Assembly: GCF_003444775.1 (NCBI RefSeq)
Contig: NZ_CP021081.1
Span: 484,001 to 548,000 of the forward strand
Source: Deinococcus ficus
GTDB lineage: Bacteria > Deinococcota > Deinococci > Deinococcales > Deinococcaceae
Reading direction: 5' to 3'
DNA length: 64,000 nt
How positions within the stretch are numbered: position 1 is the stretch's first letter; every line of letters starts with the position of its first letter. A program made the position numbers and the translations under genes. Under the pieces are notes generated by a model. That model had not been told where the DNA came from. It saw only the letters and a list, made by a program, of their open reading frames with translations, and did not search any database. Positions 1-13,140 of the stretch are shown here, one piece after another.

Positions 1-229
1 GGGCCCGGGGGTGTGGCACGCGCCGCGCAGCGTGCTGCTGGCCGACCTGGACGCGCGGGCGCTCGGGGCCGTGGCGGATGAACTGCGCGCCTACTACGCG
101 CACACCTGGGCGGCCTTCGAGACCGGCTGGCGCGACGCGGCCCTGATGCGCCGGGCCGTGCTGCACGCCCTGGAGGCCCTCCGGCAGGCGGCGCGGGCGG
201 TGGATGGGGGAGAAGGGGGGAACGCTTAA
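1..229 (+). CDS. C-terminal fragment of an unrecognised protein (5' end outside window)
   Basis: An open frame runs in from the left edge and stops with TAA at 227-229. The visible 75 or so residues are alanine- and arginine-rich, probably helical, and include the stretch HTWAAFETGWRDAALMRRAV. No catalytic motif can be recognised. The GTG at 11 is probably internal, because the frame stays open to the window edge. Codon use matches the neighbours. The gene ends about 120 nt before the arginine decarboxylase start, in the same direction. Function not assigned. Confidence 0.6.
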   Translation, partial: GPGVWHAPRSVLLADLDARALGAVADELRAYYAHTWAAFETGWRDAALMRRAVLHALEALRQAARAVDGGEGGNA

Positions 230-250
230 CGCTTTTTTTTCGCTGCGTGG

Positions 251-288
<38 letters not shown>

Positions 289-348
289 AGTGTCTGTTCC
301 GAACCCCGCGCACGGCGAGCCTACCCCTGCCCCGGAGGACGCCTGCAC

Positions 349-2268
<1,920 letters not shown>

Positions 2269-2285
2269 ACCCCATAAGTGGCCCT

Positions 2286-2319
2286 GCGGCGCGCCTGACC
2301 TCCGGGTCTCGTGCGCCGC
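2286..2319 (+). terminator. Hairpin after speA
   Basis: GCGGCGC (2286-2292) can pair with GCGCCGC (2313-2319). No long T-run follows, so it is a weak intrinsic terminator or only a 3'-end stabilising hairpin. Confidence 0.35.
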
Positions 2320-2437
2320 CTTGCACGTGCCCGGGCCCGGCATGTGAGGGCCGCGTCAGAGTCCGCGTGCCACACTTGAACCGTGCTCCGCTTTCCGGTC
2401 CGTTCAGCGCCCCTCCCCTCCGCCTCCCCCTGAACCC

Positions 2438-4900
2438 ATGACCGCTGCCCAGGACCCCACCCCGACCCCCCCGGCCTGCCTGCTGCACCGGGCGCAGGCC
2501 GCCCGTGCCGACTGGCTGAGCGGCACGCACGACCTGCACCCCTTCGCGGCCCTGTTGCAGGAAGCGCGCGACCTCGGGGAAGAACACCTGGAGATGGAGA
2601 TCCTGTCCCTGTACAGCCGCTGCCTGGGCGAGCAGGCCGGGGACGTGGCCGTGCACGCCCTGTACGAGGACGCCCACCGCTACGCCCGCGCGCACCTCAC
2701 CCCCACCCGAGGCGGGTACCGGCTGGCCCGCACCCTGAACGCCCTGAGCACCGTCGAACGCCGCCAGGGCCGCCTGGACGAGGCGATGGCCCACGTGCTG
2801 GAGGCGCACGAGTACGCCCGCCAGCACGGCGACCTGGAACTGCGCTTCCTGATCATGAACAACCTGGGCGGGTTCCTGCAGTACACCGGCGACGACCGCC
2901 ACGCCCTGGCCCGCCACGAGGAAGCGTACGACCTCGCCTGTCAGCTGGGCCGGGTGCGCTACCGCTGCATCAGCCTGACCAACCGCATGATCAGCGCCGC
3001 CCGCCTCGGCGAGCACGAGGCCGTGCAGGCCCTGCACGACGAACTCGAGGCCTGCCTGAGCGACCCGGCGCTGACCCAGGACCCCCGCGAATTCCGCTCC
3101 CGCGCCGCGCTGGCCCTGCACCTGAGCCTGCACGCCCAGCAGCGCCCCCGGGAGGCGCTGGCCTGCACCGACCGCGGCCTGGCCTGCATCGCCGGGGACG
3201 AGGCCGGGGCGGGCCGCATCGCGTCGGAATTGCACTTGGCGCGCGCCGCGAACCTGCGGCAGCTCGACCGGCACGCCGAGGCCCTGACCGCCGCTGAGAC
3301 CGCCCTGAAGCTCGCCGAGGCGCGGCAGGAACCCCTGGACCAGCTCGCCGCGCACGAGGAACTCAGCCGCCTGCACGAGCAGCTCGGGGCCCCGGTGCTG
3401 GCCCTGGCGCACCTGAGGTCGCACCACACCCTGCAGCAGGCCCGGCAGGAACAGCAGCGCCGCGCGCACCAGCACGCCCTGGACGCCGACCTGCGCCTGC
3501 ACCGCCTGGAGATGGAGATCCAGCTGGCGCACGGCCGCAACGACGAACTGCAGCGCGCCAACCGCGAACTGCAGCGCCTGCAGGACGAGCTGCGCACCCG
3601 CATCACGCACGACTCGCTGACCGGTCTGCTGGAACGCGAGGCCTTCCGCGCGCAGGTGAATGCCCACCTGCAGACCATGCCTGCCCACGCCCAGGCGGCC
3701 ATGCTGTTCATCGACCTGGACAGCTTCCGCGCCATCAACGACCTGTACGGCCACCAGGTCGGGGACCTGCTGCTGCGCGCCTTCGCGGAGCGGCTGGTGG
3801 CCGCCACGCCCCCAAACGCGCTGAGCTCCCGGCTGGGCGGGGACGAGTTCATGGTGTTCCTGCCGTCCCCCATGACCGAAGAGAGCGTGGAGCACCTCGC
3901 CGCGGGCCTGCTGGGCGCGCTGCGCGAACCGTACCGCGCCGCCGGGCGCCTGATCGAGATGGGCGCGTCCCTGGGATACGCCCTGGCCCCCCGCGACGCG
4001 CACACCGCCGCCACCCTGCAGCGCCAGGCGGACCTCGCCATGCACCACGCCAAACGCAGCGGGCGGCACGTGCTGAACTTCACGCCGGAAATGCAGCGCG
4101 AGCGCGACGAGCGCCTGTACCTGGAACGCGAACTGCAGGGCGCCCTGGCCCGCGACGAGTTCACTCTGCACTACCAGGGCCGCTTCGGCCTGCCGGCCTG
4201 CGGCCTGGCAGGCTTCGAGGCGCTGCTGCGCTGGGACCACCCGGTGCAGGGACGGATCAGTCCGGACAAGTTCATCCCCCTGGCCGAGCGGTCCGGGCTG
4301 ATCCTGCCGCTGGGCGCCTGGGTGCTGCGCCGCGCGTGCGAGCAGGCGGTCACCTGGAACTTCCCCGCGCGGGCCCTGAGCATGTCCGTGAACGTCTCGG
4401 CGCTGCAGTTCGAGCAGCCGACCTTCGTCCAGGACGTCCGCGCCGCCCTGCAGGAAACCGGCCTGCCCGGCGCGCAGCTCGTGCTGGAACTCACGGAAAG
4501 CATGCTGCTGCGCGACCTGGGCCTGGCCCGCCAGCACATCCAGGCCCTGCGGGAACTGGACGTGCAGGTCGCCCTGGACGACTTCGGGCAGGGCTACAGC
4601 AGCCTGAGCGTGCTGCAGGACCTGCACTTCGACCACCTGAAGATCGACCGGGCGTTCATCCGCAGCGCCAGCACCGCCGACCCCGAGCAGAGCGGCGGCA
4701 GCCGCAACGCCCGCACGGTGCTGGAGGTCATGCTGCACCTCGCGCACCGCCTGAACATCCACGTCACCGCCGAGGGCGTGGAGACCGAGGAACAGCTGCA
4801 ACTGCTGCACGAACTCGGCTGCGATGACGTGCAGGGCTTCCTGCTGGGCCGCCCGGTGCCCGCCACGGCCGCCGGCGACCTGCTCGGCCCGCTGCCCTGA
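2438..4900 (+). CDS. TPR-GGDEF-EAL cyclic-di-GMP turnover protein
   Basis: An 820-residue soluble protein with no signal peptide or membrane helix. Residues about 1-330 are TPR-like helical repeats. A charged coiled coil at about 335-390 leads into a GGDEF domain with an intact SRLGGDEF signature near residue 468, expected to make c-di-GMP from GTP. An EAL domain follows, with GFEALLRW near residue 593, ELTES, and the DDFG / HLKIDRAF motifs expected for active phosphodiesterases. Both catalytic signatures look complete, so the protein could synthesise, degrade or switch; the TPR region is the likely sensing part. It is a plausible signal source for the c-di-GMP riboswitch at 41945. The start is the first ATG of the frame; a strong terminator follows. 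Confidence 0.9.
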   Translation: MTAAQDPTPTPPACLLHRAQAARADWLSGTHDLHPFAALLQEARDLGEEHLEMEILSLYSRCLGEQAGDVAVHALYEDAHRYARAHLTPTRGGYRLARTLNALSTVERRQGRLDEAMAHVLEAHEYARQHGDLELRFLIMNNLGGFLQYTGDDRHALARHEEAYDLACQLGRVRYRCISLTNRMISAARLGEHEAVQALHDELEACLSDPALTQDPREFRSRAALALHLSLHAQQRPREALACTDRGLACIAGDEAGAGRIASELHLARAANLRQLDRHAEALTAAETALKLAEARQEPLDQLAAHEELSRLHEQLGAPVLALAHLRSHHTLQQARQEQQRRAHQHALDADLRLHRLEMEIQLAHGRNDELQRANRELQRLQDELRTRITHDSLTGLLEREAFRAQVNAHLQTMPAHAQAAMLFIDLDSFRAINDLYGHQVGDLLLRAFAERLVAATPPNALSSRLGGDEFMVFLPSPMTEESVEHLAAGLLGALREPYRAAGRLIEMGASLGYALAPRDAHTAATLQRQADLAMHHAKRSGRHVLNFTPEMQRERDERLYLERELQGALARDEFTLHYQGRFGLPACGLAGFEALLRWDHPVQGRISPDKFIPLAERSGLILPLGAWVLRRACEQAVTWNFPARALSMSVNVSALQFEQPTFVQDVRAALQETGLPGAQLVLELTESMLLRDLGLARQHIQALRELDVQVALDDFGQGYSSLSVLQDLHFDHLKIDRAFIRSASTADPEQSGGSRNARTVLEVMLHLAHRLNIHVTAEGVETEEQLQLLHELGCDDVQGFLLGRPVPATAAGDLLGPLP

Positions 4901-4901
4901 A

Positions 4902-4930
4902 AGGAGCCGGGGGCGCCCCGGTCTCCTTTT
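4902..4930 (+). terminator. Intrinsic terminator after the GGDEF-EAL gene
   Basis: GGAG-CCGGGG pairs with CCCCGG-T-CTCC (one bulged T, loop GCG) and is followed by TTTT. This is a good Rho-independent terminator just after the stop at 4900. Confidence 0.8.
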
Positions 4931-4960
4931 CCGGCGCCCGCATCGGCTAGGCTGTGCCGT

Positions 4961-6202
4961 ATGTCAGACGCACCACTCACGCTGGAAATCGAGAAACTGG
5001 TCGCCGGAGGTCTGGGGCTGGCCCGTGACGAGTCCGGCGTGATCCTCGTTCGCGGGGCCCTGCCCGGCGAGCGCGTGACCGTCCGCGTCCGCACCGGCCG
5101 CGGCGTGCGCCAGGGCGAGGTCATCGAGATCCTGCGCCGCAGCCCCGACCGGGTGGACCCGCCCCACGGCACGGCCCTCCCCACCGCCGACCTCGCGCAC
5201 GCCACTTATGAAGCGCAGCTCGCCTTCAAGAAAGCCTTCGTGGAAGAAGCCCTGACCCGCATCGCCAAGGTCCGGCACGGCGTGAACGACACCGTCCCCA
5301 GCCCGGAAGCGTGGCACTACCGCAACGCCGCGCAGTACCTCGTCACCCCCCAGGGCCTCGCGTACCGTGAACGCCGCGGGAACGACCCCCTGGTCGTCGG
5401 ACAGGACCCGCTGGTCATGCCGGCCATCCAGGCCGTGGTGGACCGCCTGGACCCCGCCCTGCTGGACCCCGCCACCGAGATCGCCTTCCGCGCCAGCCGC
5501 CTGACCGGCGAGGTCGTCGCCGCGATCATCGGCAGCGGCGAACCCCGCGCGTACCTGCGCGCCAGCGACCACCTGATGGACGCCGGCGTGGTCGGCGTGT
5601 CCCTGGCCCAGCCGGCCGGGCGGCGCTTCAGCGCCGGCGTGCAGCTGATCGCCGGGGAACGCGACATCCTCGAACAGTTCGGCGACGTGCAACTGCGCGT
5701 CTCGGCCACCGGCTTCGCGCAGGTCAACCCCCAGGCGGCCGGGCTGGCCTACACGCACGCCGCCCGCCTCGCCGGGAAAGGCGACCACGCCGTGGACCTG
5801 TACGGCGGCTCCGGCGCCATCGCCCGGCACCTCGCGCGGAACTTCCGCCGCGTCACCGTGCTGGACTCCGCGCAGGAAGCCCTGGCCCGCGGCCGGCAGG
5901 ACGTGGAAAAAGCCGGCGAGTCGAACGTCACCTACCGCCACGGGGACGCCGCGAACTTCAGCGAACTCGGCACCGACGTGATCGTCGTCGACCCCCCCCG
6001 CGCCGGGCTGGACGAGGAAGCCCGAGACCAGATTCACGCCAGCACCGCCGACCGCCTCGTGTACGTCTCCTGCGACCCCGCCACCTGGGCCCGCGATGTC
6101 GGCGACCTCGTGCGGCGCGGCTGGAAACTCGGCGAGGTCACCCCGCACGACTTCTACCCGCAGACCAGCCACGTGGAGATCGTCAGCGTCCTGAACCGCT
6201 GA
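4961..6202 (+). CDS. Class I SAM-dependent RNA (uracil) methyltransferase, TrmA/RlmD family, Fe-S cysteines absent
   Basis: A 413-residue protein. A TRAM RNA-binding domain (about residues 5-60, [20 protein letters not shown]) precedes a Rossmann methyltransferase domain with [10 protein letters not shown], the VDPPRAGLD motif and the catalytic cysteine in YVSCDP near the C-terminus. Family members methylate C5 of uracil in tRNA or rRNA. The region after TRAM that normally carries the 4Fe-4S cysteines reads [20 protein letters not shown], and the only cysteine in the whole protein is the catalytic one, so no cluster can form. A TAGGCT box at 4948-4953 sits 7 nt before the ATG with no Shine-Dalgarno, a leaderless start. 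Which RNA and base it modifies cannot be told from sequence. Confidence 0.85.
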   Translation: MSDAPLTLEIEKLVAGGLGLARDESGVILVRGALPGERVTVRVRTGRGVRQGEVIEILRRSPDRVDPPHGTALPTADLAHATYEAQLAFKKAFVEEALTRIAKVRHGVNDTVPSPEAWHYRNAAQYLVTPQGLAYRERRGNDPLVVGQDPLVMPAIQAVVDRLDPALLDPATEIAFRASRLTGEVVAAIIGSGEPRAYLRASDHLMDAGVVGVSLAQPAGRRFSAGVQLIAGERDILEQFGDVQLRVSATGFAQVNPQAAGLAYTHAARLAGKGDHAVDLYGGSGAIARHLARNFRRVTVLDSAQEALARGRQDVEKAGESNVTYRHGDAANFSELGTDVIVVDPPRAGLDEEARDQIHASTADRLVYVSCDPATWARDVGDLVRRGWKLGEVTPHDFYPQTSHVEIVSVLNR

Positions 6203-6242
6203 GCCCAGGAACGCGGGCGGAGGTCACGCCGTACCGGGAAGT

Positions 6243-6773
6243 ATGCGACCCCCGCCTGGAGCCGACGTCTTCCCCTCTTTCTCCCCGCGTTTCCGGACAA
6301 AGCTCTCCCGGCGCTGGCGGACCGGCGCCCTCCTGGGCGGTCTGGCGGTGACCGGCCTGCTGAGCGGGTGCACGTCGGCAGAACAGGTAAAGAAGGACCG
6401 GCAGGCGCAGACGCAGCGCATTCAGGCCACCCGTTACCGGCAGCTGTGTGTGGCGGCCATCGAGCGTTACCGCGTGGCGGATGGCCGCTCCGGTCAGGAC
6501 CTCTCCCCGCTGAACGACCAAGGGTGTAGCTCCCCGCTGCTCGCTCCTTTCGGCGCGGTGCAGGAGCGGGCGGCCACGGTGCAGGACAGCCGCATTTCCA
6601 TCGATCCGGAGCGCCTGAGCGACTACACGGTCCGCATCACGGGGCTGGACGGGCAGGCGTACGTGTACCGCGACGACGGGAAACGCGCTGCGGCTTTGCA
6701 GGAGGCGGCTGAGTCTCTGCCGCTCGATGAACCGGTGGACGCCGGCGGCGGCCAGCGGCCCGAAGCAGAGTGA
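6243..6773 (+). CDS. Small putative lipoprotein of unknown function
   Basis: 176 codons. After a basic N-terminus, a hydrophobic stretch ends in a lipobox (GLLSGC, Cys near residue 43), so the mature protein should be a membrane-anchored lipoprotein. The rest (VKKDRQAQTQRIQATRYRQL and on) is charged, with two further cysteines, and matches no family I recognise. The long N-region before the hydrophobic core suggests that a later start is possible, but no in-frame ATG occurs before the lipobox. It lies 40 nt after the methyltransferase and ends in a shared hairpin. Confidence 0.6.
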   Translation: MRPPPGADVFPSFSPRFRTKLSRRWRTGALLGGLAVTGLLSGCTSAEQVKKDRQAQTQRIQATRYRQLCVAAIERYRVADGRSGQDLSPLNDQGCSSPLLAPFGAVQERAATVQDSRISIDPERLSDYTVRITGLDGQAYVYRDDGKRAAALQEAAESLPLDEPVDAGGGQRPEAE

Positions 6774-6791
6774 AGTCCTGACCCATTATCC

Positions 6792-6823
6792 AAAGCGCCC
6801 TGGATCCCGGTTCAGGGCGCTTT
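6792..6823. terminator. Bidirectional terminator between convergent genes
   Basis: AAAGCGCCCTG and CAGGGCGCTTT form an 11-bp perfect stem with about a 10-nt loop. A-runs on one side and T-runs on the other make it work in both directions. Its right arm overlaps the last codons of the minus-strand peptidase gene. Confidence 0.8.
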
Positions 6824-7594
6824 CGGGTTCACGCTCCAGGCCGCGGCAATGGCGGCGTATCCATCAGGGTCAAGGGCCTTCAACGCAGCCGGGGTGTTGG
6901 GCGGCGCCTTGTCCTTGGTCAGGCCGAAATAGATCTCGCTGAGGGTCGCGAAGTATTCGCGCGGGTTGCGGTCGGCGTAATGATCGCTGGTCAGGTCGTC
7001 GCGGTACAGGCGGGCGGCGTGGGCCCGGTCATAGGCCGCCTGGATGGCAGGGCTGGCGAAGTTGAACTTCAGGTCCTCGAAGGCGTGGGCGAACTCGTGC
7101 AGCATGAGCGTCGGGTGCCCGGCGTGGCTCTGGATCAGCGTGCTGGGGTGCGGAACGGTGATGGCGCCCACATCGCGGGGCACGCCTTCACGCAGGACTG
7201 TCCAGGTGTACTGAAGGGACCTCCATGGCAGGAAGCGCCCCCGGTAGTAGGCGAGGTATTCGTTGCCAACACGCATGCCGTCCGAGTCCCGTTCCCAGTC
7301 CGGATCAAGTTCCAGGTAGATCGGCGTTTCTTCCCGCAGCAGGCGCACGTGCGGTGCGGGCAGCGTGCGGCTCACCAGGGCGAGCTGTTCGTCCAGGCGC
7401 CACTCCAGGCGCTCCATCAGGTCGGGGTGGTCCTGCAGTTCCGGCGAGACGAACAGCTGAAAGCCCTGCAACGTGCGGGCCTCGTATCCGAGCGCAATCG
7501 GGTTCGGGGCCCGCAGGCGTTGCGTGGCGACGCCGGCCGCGCTGAGCAGGGCGAGGGCCGAGAGGGGCAGGAGAAGGCGGAATCGGCGGCTCAT
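6812..7594 (-). CDS. Putative secreted zinc metallopeptidase (HExxH)
   Basis: A 260-residue protein starting at the ATG at 7594 (MSRRFRLLLPLSALALL), which gives a clean signal peptide or anchor; the frame upstream is open but has no signal sense. The motif TLMLHEFAHAFEDL supplies the HExxH zinc site, and a glutamate in REYFATLSEIYF further on is a candidate third ligand, a gluzincin pattern. No specific family or substrate is recognised. It diverges from the metallo-beta-lactamase-fold gene at 7650 across 55 nt. Confidence 0.65.
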   Translation of the reverse strand: MSRRFRLLLPLSALALLSAAGVATQRLRAPNPIALGYEARTLQGFQLFVSPELQDHPDLMERLEWRLDEQLALVSRTLPAPHVRLLREETPIYLELDPDWERDSDGMRVGNEYLAYYRGRFLPWRSLQYTWTVLREGVPRDVGAITVPHPSTLIQSHAGHPTLMLHEFAHAFEDLKFNFASPAIQAAYDRAHAARLYRDDLTSDHYADRNPREYFATLSEIYFGLTKDKAPPNTPAALKALDPDGYAAIAAAWSVNPKAP

Positions 7595-7649
7595 TGTCAC
7601 CGGGTACGACGTGAGGAACGCGGTCGTTCCCCTCGGGTAGGCTCGGGGC

Positions 7650-8648
7650 ATGCTGAGGGTGCAGGTGCTGGGTGAGCCCGGCGGGGACAACGCGCTGTTC
7701 GTGACTGCCGATGGGGGGCAGGGTCTGACCCGGCTGCTGCTGGATTGCGGCGGGCGCACCGTGGACGCCCTGCCGTTCGGTGAGGTGCAGCAGATCGATC
7801 ACCTGCTGTTCTCGCACCTGCACATGGATCACGTGGCGGGGTTCGATGCGTTTTTTCGCGTGAACTTCGAGCGGACCGCGCGGGAGAATCATTTGTGGGG
7901 CCCGCCGGGTGCGGCGCGCATTCTCTCGCACCGGTTCCAGGGGTTCTGGTGGAATCACGCGCCGGACCTGCGGGGCACGTGGTTCGTGCACGAGGTGGGG
8001 GAGGGGGCGGTGCAGTCCTTCCGGTTCGAGGCGCACGAGGCTTTCGAGGTCCAGCACGAGGCCGGGCGGCGGCCGCACGACGGGGTGATTCTGTCCACGC
8101 CGCAGGTGAGCGTGCAGGCCGTGTCGCTGCGGCACCAGGGCGTGAGTCTGGGTTTCATCCTGCGCGAGCCGGAGCGGGTGAACGTGAACGCGGCTGCGCT
8201 GGCGGCCCTCGGGGTGCCGGGGGGGCGGTGGCTGGCGCAGCTGAAGGCCGGCGTGACCGGGCAGCTGGACGTGAACGGCGTGCTTCATGACGCCGCAGAG
8301 CTGCGCGCCCGGCTGTTGCAGAGCGAAGCCGGGGAGAGTGCCGCTTACTTCACGGACTTCCTGCTGGACGAAGGGGAAGTGCAGCGGCTCGCGCCCCTCC
8401 TGAGGGGCGTGCAGACGCTGTACGTGGAGGCGCAGTACGCGCCTGCGGACGCGGCCCTGGCCGCCCGGCACCACCACACGACGGCCGTGCAGGGCGCGGC
8501 CCTGGCGCGCGCGGCGGGCGTGCAGGCCCTCGTGCTGCTGCACGTCTCCCGCCGCTACGACCCTCCGGCGTGGCAGGCCATGTTGCGGGCGGCTCAGGAG
8601 GTCTTTCCTGCGGCGCGGTTCCCGGACGGCTGGTTCCGCGGGTCCTGA
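7650..8648 (+). CDS. Metallo-beta-lactamase-fold hydrolase, ribonuclease Z-like
   Basis: 332 residues. The motif HLLFSHLHMDHVAGFD is the HxHxDH dinuclear zinc site, preceded by LLLDCGG, and a late LLLHVSRRY supplies a C-terminal histidine, as in RNase Z-like or phosphodiesterase-like members. The middle contains an exosite-like insert rich in His and Trp. Substrate is not predictable; RNase Z (tRNA 3' processing) is possible but the match is loose. TAGGCT at 7638-7643, 6 nt before the ATG, indicates a leaderless transcript. Divergent from the peptidase gene. Confidence 0.7.
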   Translation: MLRVQVLGEPGGDNALFVTADGGQGLTRLLLDCGGRTVDALPFGEVQQIDHLLFSHLHMDHVAGFDAFFRVNFERTARENHLWGPPGAARILSHRFQGFWWNHAPDLRGTWFVHEVGEGAVQSFRFEAHEAFEVQHEAGRRPHDGVILSTPQVSVQAVSLRHQGVSLGFILREPERVNVNAAALAALGVPGGRWLAQLKAGVTGQLDVNGVLHDAAELRARLLQSEAGESAAYFTDFLLDEGEVQRLAPLLRGVQTLYVEAQYAPADAALAARHHHTTAVQGAALARAAGVQALVLLHVSRRYDPPAWQAMLRAAQEVFPAARFPDGWFRGS

Positions 8649-8720
8649 GGGGCCGAGCATGAATGCGGCCTGAACCCCGACTGACAGGCAGCGGACCGGG
8701 GCGGGTGCAGACTGGGCGCA

Positions 8721-8843
8721 ATGCGAATCCAACCCTATCGGTGTCTCCGGCAGGCCAAGAGCGAGTGGCGCGTGAAGTACGGGTGCCGCAGCAACGGGGG
8801 ACGCACCGGGCGCGTGATGGTCAGGCGGACCCGGCGCCGGTAG
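8721..8843 (+). CDS. Possible 40-residue arginine-rich small protein
   Basis: ATG at 8721 opens a 40-codon frame ending TAG at 8841-8843. The product is strongly basic (ends RVMVRRTRRR) with two cysteines and two tyrosines. CAGACT lies 7 nt before the ATG, the same spacing and near-consensus box seen before the genes at 28859 (minus strand) and 63703. Beyond the first codons the third positions are GC-rich like real genes here. No homologue is recognised, and the frame may be chance; if it is not a gene, 8649-8930 holds nothing I can see. Confidence 0.3.
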   Translation: MRIQPYRCLRQAKSEWRVKYGCRSNGGRTGRVMVRRTRRR

Positions 8844-8930
8844 GCCCGCGGTCGGCCAGCCGGAACAGCGCGCCGGCCGGGGTGTGCGCGCAGGCCACCT
8901 GACCGCCCGCGCGGCGGGTACGATTCGGGC

Positions 8931-9422
8931 ATGAACCACACCCGCACCTGGACGGACATGTACGGCAGCGCCTGCGCCAGCTTCGAGGGCCGCGCCGGAG
9001 GCCACACCTGGCTGGTGGCCGCGCCGCCCGATCTCGCGGCCGCCGTGCCCGCCCAGCTGGAGGGCGTGGACGGCAAGGGCACCGTGGAGCTGCTCGTCCA
9101 CGAGGGCCTCACGCCGCTGCTGGCCACCGCGCGGGAGATGCAGCCCCGCGGCGTGCTGATCGTGGCGCCCGAGGCCTTCCAGGCCGGCCCGGCCGTCACG
9201 GTGGAGGCCCGCACGGTGGAACACGCGGAGAACGCCGCGTACCAGGAGGGCGGCGCGTTCCCCGCCTGGACCGCCGCCGGGCCCCAGAGTGGCTCGGCGC
9301 AGGGCGAGTGCCCGGCCGCGAGCGCGGTGGCCTCGCTGGACCTGCCGGTGCGGCTCGCCACGCCCGGCACGGTGCGGGAGGTGCTGGAAGCCTGGATGGA
9401 CGCCACGCCCCACGGCCGCTGA
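8931..9422 (+). CDS. Conserved-looking hypothetical protein
   Basis: 163 residues, soluble, no signal peptide. The N-terminal part ([20 protein letters not shown]) and the [19 protein letters not shown] segment suggest a compact alpha/beta domain, but I recognise no family or catalytic motif. A TACGAT box at 8919-8924 sits 6 nt before the ATG, a leaderless start that supports this being a gene. It is followed 46 nt later by hemW, which has its own box, so it is probably a separate transcript. Confidence 0.6.
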   Translation: MNHTRTWTDMYGSACASFEGRAGGHTWLVAAPPDLAAAVPAQLEGVDGKGTVELLVHEGLTPLLATAREMQPRGVLIVAPEAFQAGPAVTVEARTVEHAENAAYQEGGAFPAWTAAGPQSGSAQGECPAASAVASLDLPVRLATPGTVREVLEAWMDATPHGR

Positions 9423-9468
9423 GTGCCGTGACCATTCGGGCCGGGCGGGGCGGGGTACACTCCGCCGC

Positions 9469-10614
9469 GTGACGGCCCCCGCTGCCCCTCTTCCGGACCA
9501 GGTGGTGCGGCACCTGTACGTGCACGTGCCCTTCTGCCCGAGCATCTGCCCGTACTGTGATTTTCACGTTCTGACCCGCCGCGCCGGGATGGTCGAGGCG
9601 TACCTGGCGCGGCTGGAGCAGGAGGCGGCCGAACTGGCCGGGCAGTACGACGTGCAGCTGGACACCGTGTACGTGGGGGGCGGCACGCCCAGCTTCCTGC
9701 GGGACGCCGAGATCACGCAGCTTGCGCGCAGCGTGCAGCGGCACCTCGGCTGGGGCGGCGTGGAGAACACCCTGGAAATCAATCCGGGTACGGTCAGCGC
9801 GGACCGCGCGGCGCTGTGGCGGGACCTGGGCTTCACCCGGGCGAGCGTGGGCGTGCAGAGCCTGCACGATCCCACCCTGAAGTTCCTGGGCCGCACGCAC
9901 GACGCGCAGCAGGCCCGCCGGGCCGTGCAGACCCTCACGGCCGCGGACTTCCGCGTGAGCGGCGACCTGATCACGGCCGTGCCCGGTCAGCCGCTGGAGG
10001 CCGACATTCACGGCCTGGTGGACCTGGGCGTGGGGCACGTGAGCGCCTACACGCTCACCATCGAGCCCGGCACTGAGTTCGCGCGGCGCGGCGTGACCGT
10101 CCAGGAGGACGACGAGCGCGCCGGCTTCGAGCGGACCGAGGAACTGCTCTCGGCGCGGGGCTTCACGCGTTACGAGGTCAGCAATTACGCCCTGCCCGGG
10201 CAGGAGTCGCGTCACAACCTCGCGTACTGGCACGGCCGCACGTACCTGGGCCTGGGGCCCGGCGCGGCGGGGCATTACCCGGCGCCGGCAGGCCGCGGGC
10301 TGCTCACCACGCGCCGCACCAACCCGCACCTGCACGACTGGCTGACCGGCGCGGCCGGGGAGACGCTGCCGGTGGACGCGGTGGAGTACGTCACGGACGC
10401 CCTGTTCATGGGTCTGCGCCTGCGGGAGGGCCTGGACCTGCGGGCCCTGGCGGCGCGCAGCGGCGTGGACGTCGCCGCGCGGTACGCCGCCGTGATCGAA
10501 CGGAACGTCCGGCGCGGCCTGCTGACCCTGCACGGCGCTCAGCTGCGGGCCACGCCGGACGGCTGGTGGGTCCTCAACCGCGTTGTCGCGGAATTTCTGG
10601 ACGAGGACGGCTGA
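9469..10614 (+). CDS. hemW: Radical SAM protein HemW (heme chaperone; CPO-like)
   Basis: 381 residues from a GTG start. The segment [13 protein letters not shown] is the CxxxCxxC cluster site with the extra aromatic and cysteine context of HemW rather than HemN. It is followed by the family motifs [17 protein letters not shown] and [15 protein letters not shown]. The C-terminal HemN-type domain is present ([13 protein letters not shown]). HemW-type proteins bind heme and hand it to hemoproteins; many are misannotated as oxygen-independent coproporphyrinogen oxidase. TACACT at 9456-9461, 7 nt upstream of GTG, supports this start. Confidence 0.9.
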   Translation: MTAPAAPLPDQVVRHLYVHVPFCPSICPYCDFHVLTRRAGMVEAYLARLEQEAAELAGQYDVQLDTVYVGGGTPSFLRDAEITQLARSVQRHLGWGGVENTLEINPGTVSADRAALWRDLGFTRASVGVQSLHDPTLKFLGRTHDAQQARRAVQTLTAADFRVSGDLITAVPGQPLEADIHGLVDLGVGHVSAYTLTIEPGTEFARRGVTVQEDDERAGFERTEELLSARGFTRYEVSNYALPGQESRHNLAYWHGRTYLGLGPGAAGHYPAPAGRGLLTTRRTNPHLHDWLTGAAGETLPVDAVEYVTDALFMGLRLREGLDLRALAARSGVDVAARYAAVIERNVRRGLLTLHGAQLRATPDGWWVLNRVVAEFLDEDG

Positions 10615-10708
10615 GCGCCCCGCGCGGCCGAATTCACCATTCCCGGTTGTCAGTCCTGCGCGTCCATCTATCCGGTCAGGTCAGTGGCGGACCCGGTAGA
10701 CTGCCCCC

Positions 10709-12112
<1,404 letters not shown>

Positions 12113-12128
12113 GTACCGCAGGCCGGGT

Positions 12129-12153
12129 CCGCCTGTCCCATCGGGGCAGGCGG
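12129..12153. terminator. Hairpin between convergent lpdA and regulator genes
   Basis: CCGCCTG-T-CCC pairs with GGGG-CAGGCGG around a short loop, giving a very stable stem. The T-run is weak on both sides; probable bidirectional transcription end. Confidence 0.55.
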
Positions 12154-12172
12154 GCTCTGCATTGCCGCGGCC

Positions 12173-12802
12173 TTACTCGGGCGGCGTGTCGCGGGTCAGG
12201 GCGATGTGCAGGAAGTAGTTGTCGTCGTTCGGGTCCTCCGACTGCTCCTGGAACGCCTCCAGCACCACCGCCATCAGGGCGTCCGCGAGCCGCTTGGCCT
12301 GCCGGCGGTTCAGGCGGATCAGCCCGAAGGTGTCCAGCGGCAACTGCTGCCGGATCTCCTCCGGCAGCGCGGCCTGGGTGGGGAACGGCGAGGGCACCAG
12401 TTCCTGGCGCAGCAGGTTGTTGCCGTCCACATAGATGCGGATCATCCAGTCCTCGGAGATGCGCTGGTACTGCTGCGTGATGGAGTGGCTGAGGCGGTCG
12501 GTGCCCGGCTGGTTCATCTGCGCGATCACGGCGTCCAGCGGCGCGGTGCGGCTGAGGTCCACCATGAATTCCGCACTGACCGCCTGGTACGTGTGGGGTT
12601 TGCGCTCCCCGACCTGCCGCAGCAACCCCAGGTCCACGAAACGCCGCACCCAGTACGCCAGCGCGCTGGGGCTGCTGCGGGCGTACCTCGCGGCTTCCGG
12701 GATGGTCATGGGCCGGGCCATGAACGGCGCGAGCAGCCGCGCGCGGGAGAAATCCAGCAGGACCCGGCCGGCTTCCGAATCCAGTAGTGTGGCACCTGCC
12801 AT
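12173..12802 (-). CDS. Winged-helix transcriptional regulator, ArsR-like
   Basis: 209 residues. The N-terminal 90 or so residues form a winged helix-turn-helix ([20 protein letters not shown] then [18 protein letters not shown] with a wing). The C-terminal half is an unassigned domain that could bind ligand or partner. I chose the ATG at 12802 because TAGAGT (12809-12814 on the complement) lies 6 nt upstream; an alternative TTG two codons earlier is less likely. It is divergent from the small secreted peptide at 12880 with only 77 nt between starts, so it may regulate that peptide and itself. Confidence 0.75.
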   Translation of the reverse strand: MAGATLLDSEAGRVLLDFSRARLLAPFMARPMTIPEAARYARSSPSALAYWVRRFVDLGLLRQVGERKPHTYQAVSAEFMVDLSRTAPLDAVIAQMNQPGTDRLSHSITQQYQRISEDWMIRIYVDGNNLLRQELVPSPFPTQAALPEEIRQQLPLDTFGLIRLNRRQAKRLADALMAVVLEAFQEQSEDPNDDNYFLHIALTRDTPPE

Positions 12803-12879
12803 TCTCAAACTCTACAGGCGTTTTTTTTTCGGACGGGCGCTAACGTATGCGCAGCAGTCCAGCACCCCACGGAGGACCG

Positions 12880-13020
12880 ATGATGAACCGCCGCACCCTA
12901 CTGCGCTCCGTACTGCTCCTCTGCCTGTGCGTCTCCACGGTGGACGCCACAGACAGCTCGGCGGCATCCGGTTACCCCGGCTGGATCTGCCACATCCTGA
13001 ACTGCGCCGTGACCCCCTGA
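12880..13020 (+). CDS. 46-residue secreted small cysteine peptide
   Basis: An ATG-ATG pair preceded by GGAGG (12871-12875) opens a 47-codon frame. The product has a textbook signal peptide: MMNRRTLLRS, then a hydrophobic core VLLLCLCVS, then a VDA cleavage site near residue 23. The mature peptide would be about 23 residues and ends PGWICHILNCAVTP, with two cysteines four residues apart that could form a disulfide. A possible -10 TAACGT lies near 12841. It resembles in size and layout a secreted signalling or antimicrobial peptide precursor, but no homologue is recognised and no dedicated exporter is adjacent. A divergent winged-helix gene is its closest neighbour. Confidence 0.6.
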   Translation: MMNRRTLLRSVLLLCLCVSTVDATDSSAASGYPGWICHILNCAVTP

Positions 13021-13140
13021 CCCCACGCCCCTGAGCGTTCCGGCTCCACCCGGACCGGACCGCACTGGGAACCGCTGAGACATCGTCTTCTTCCGCCTTG
13101 CTCCCGCTCTCACCCGTTCTCTCCGCCTCAGCGCGGCATG

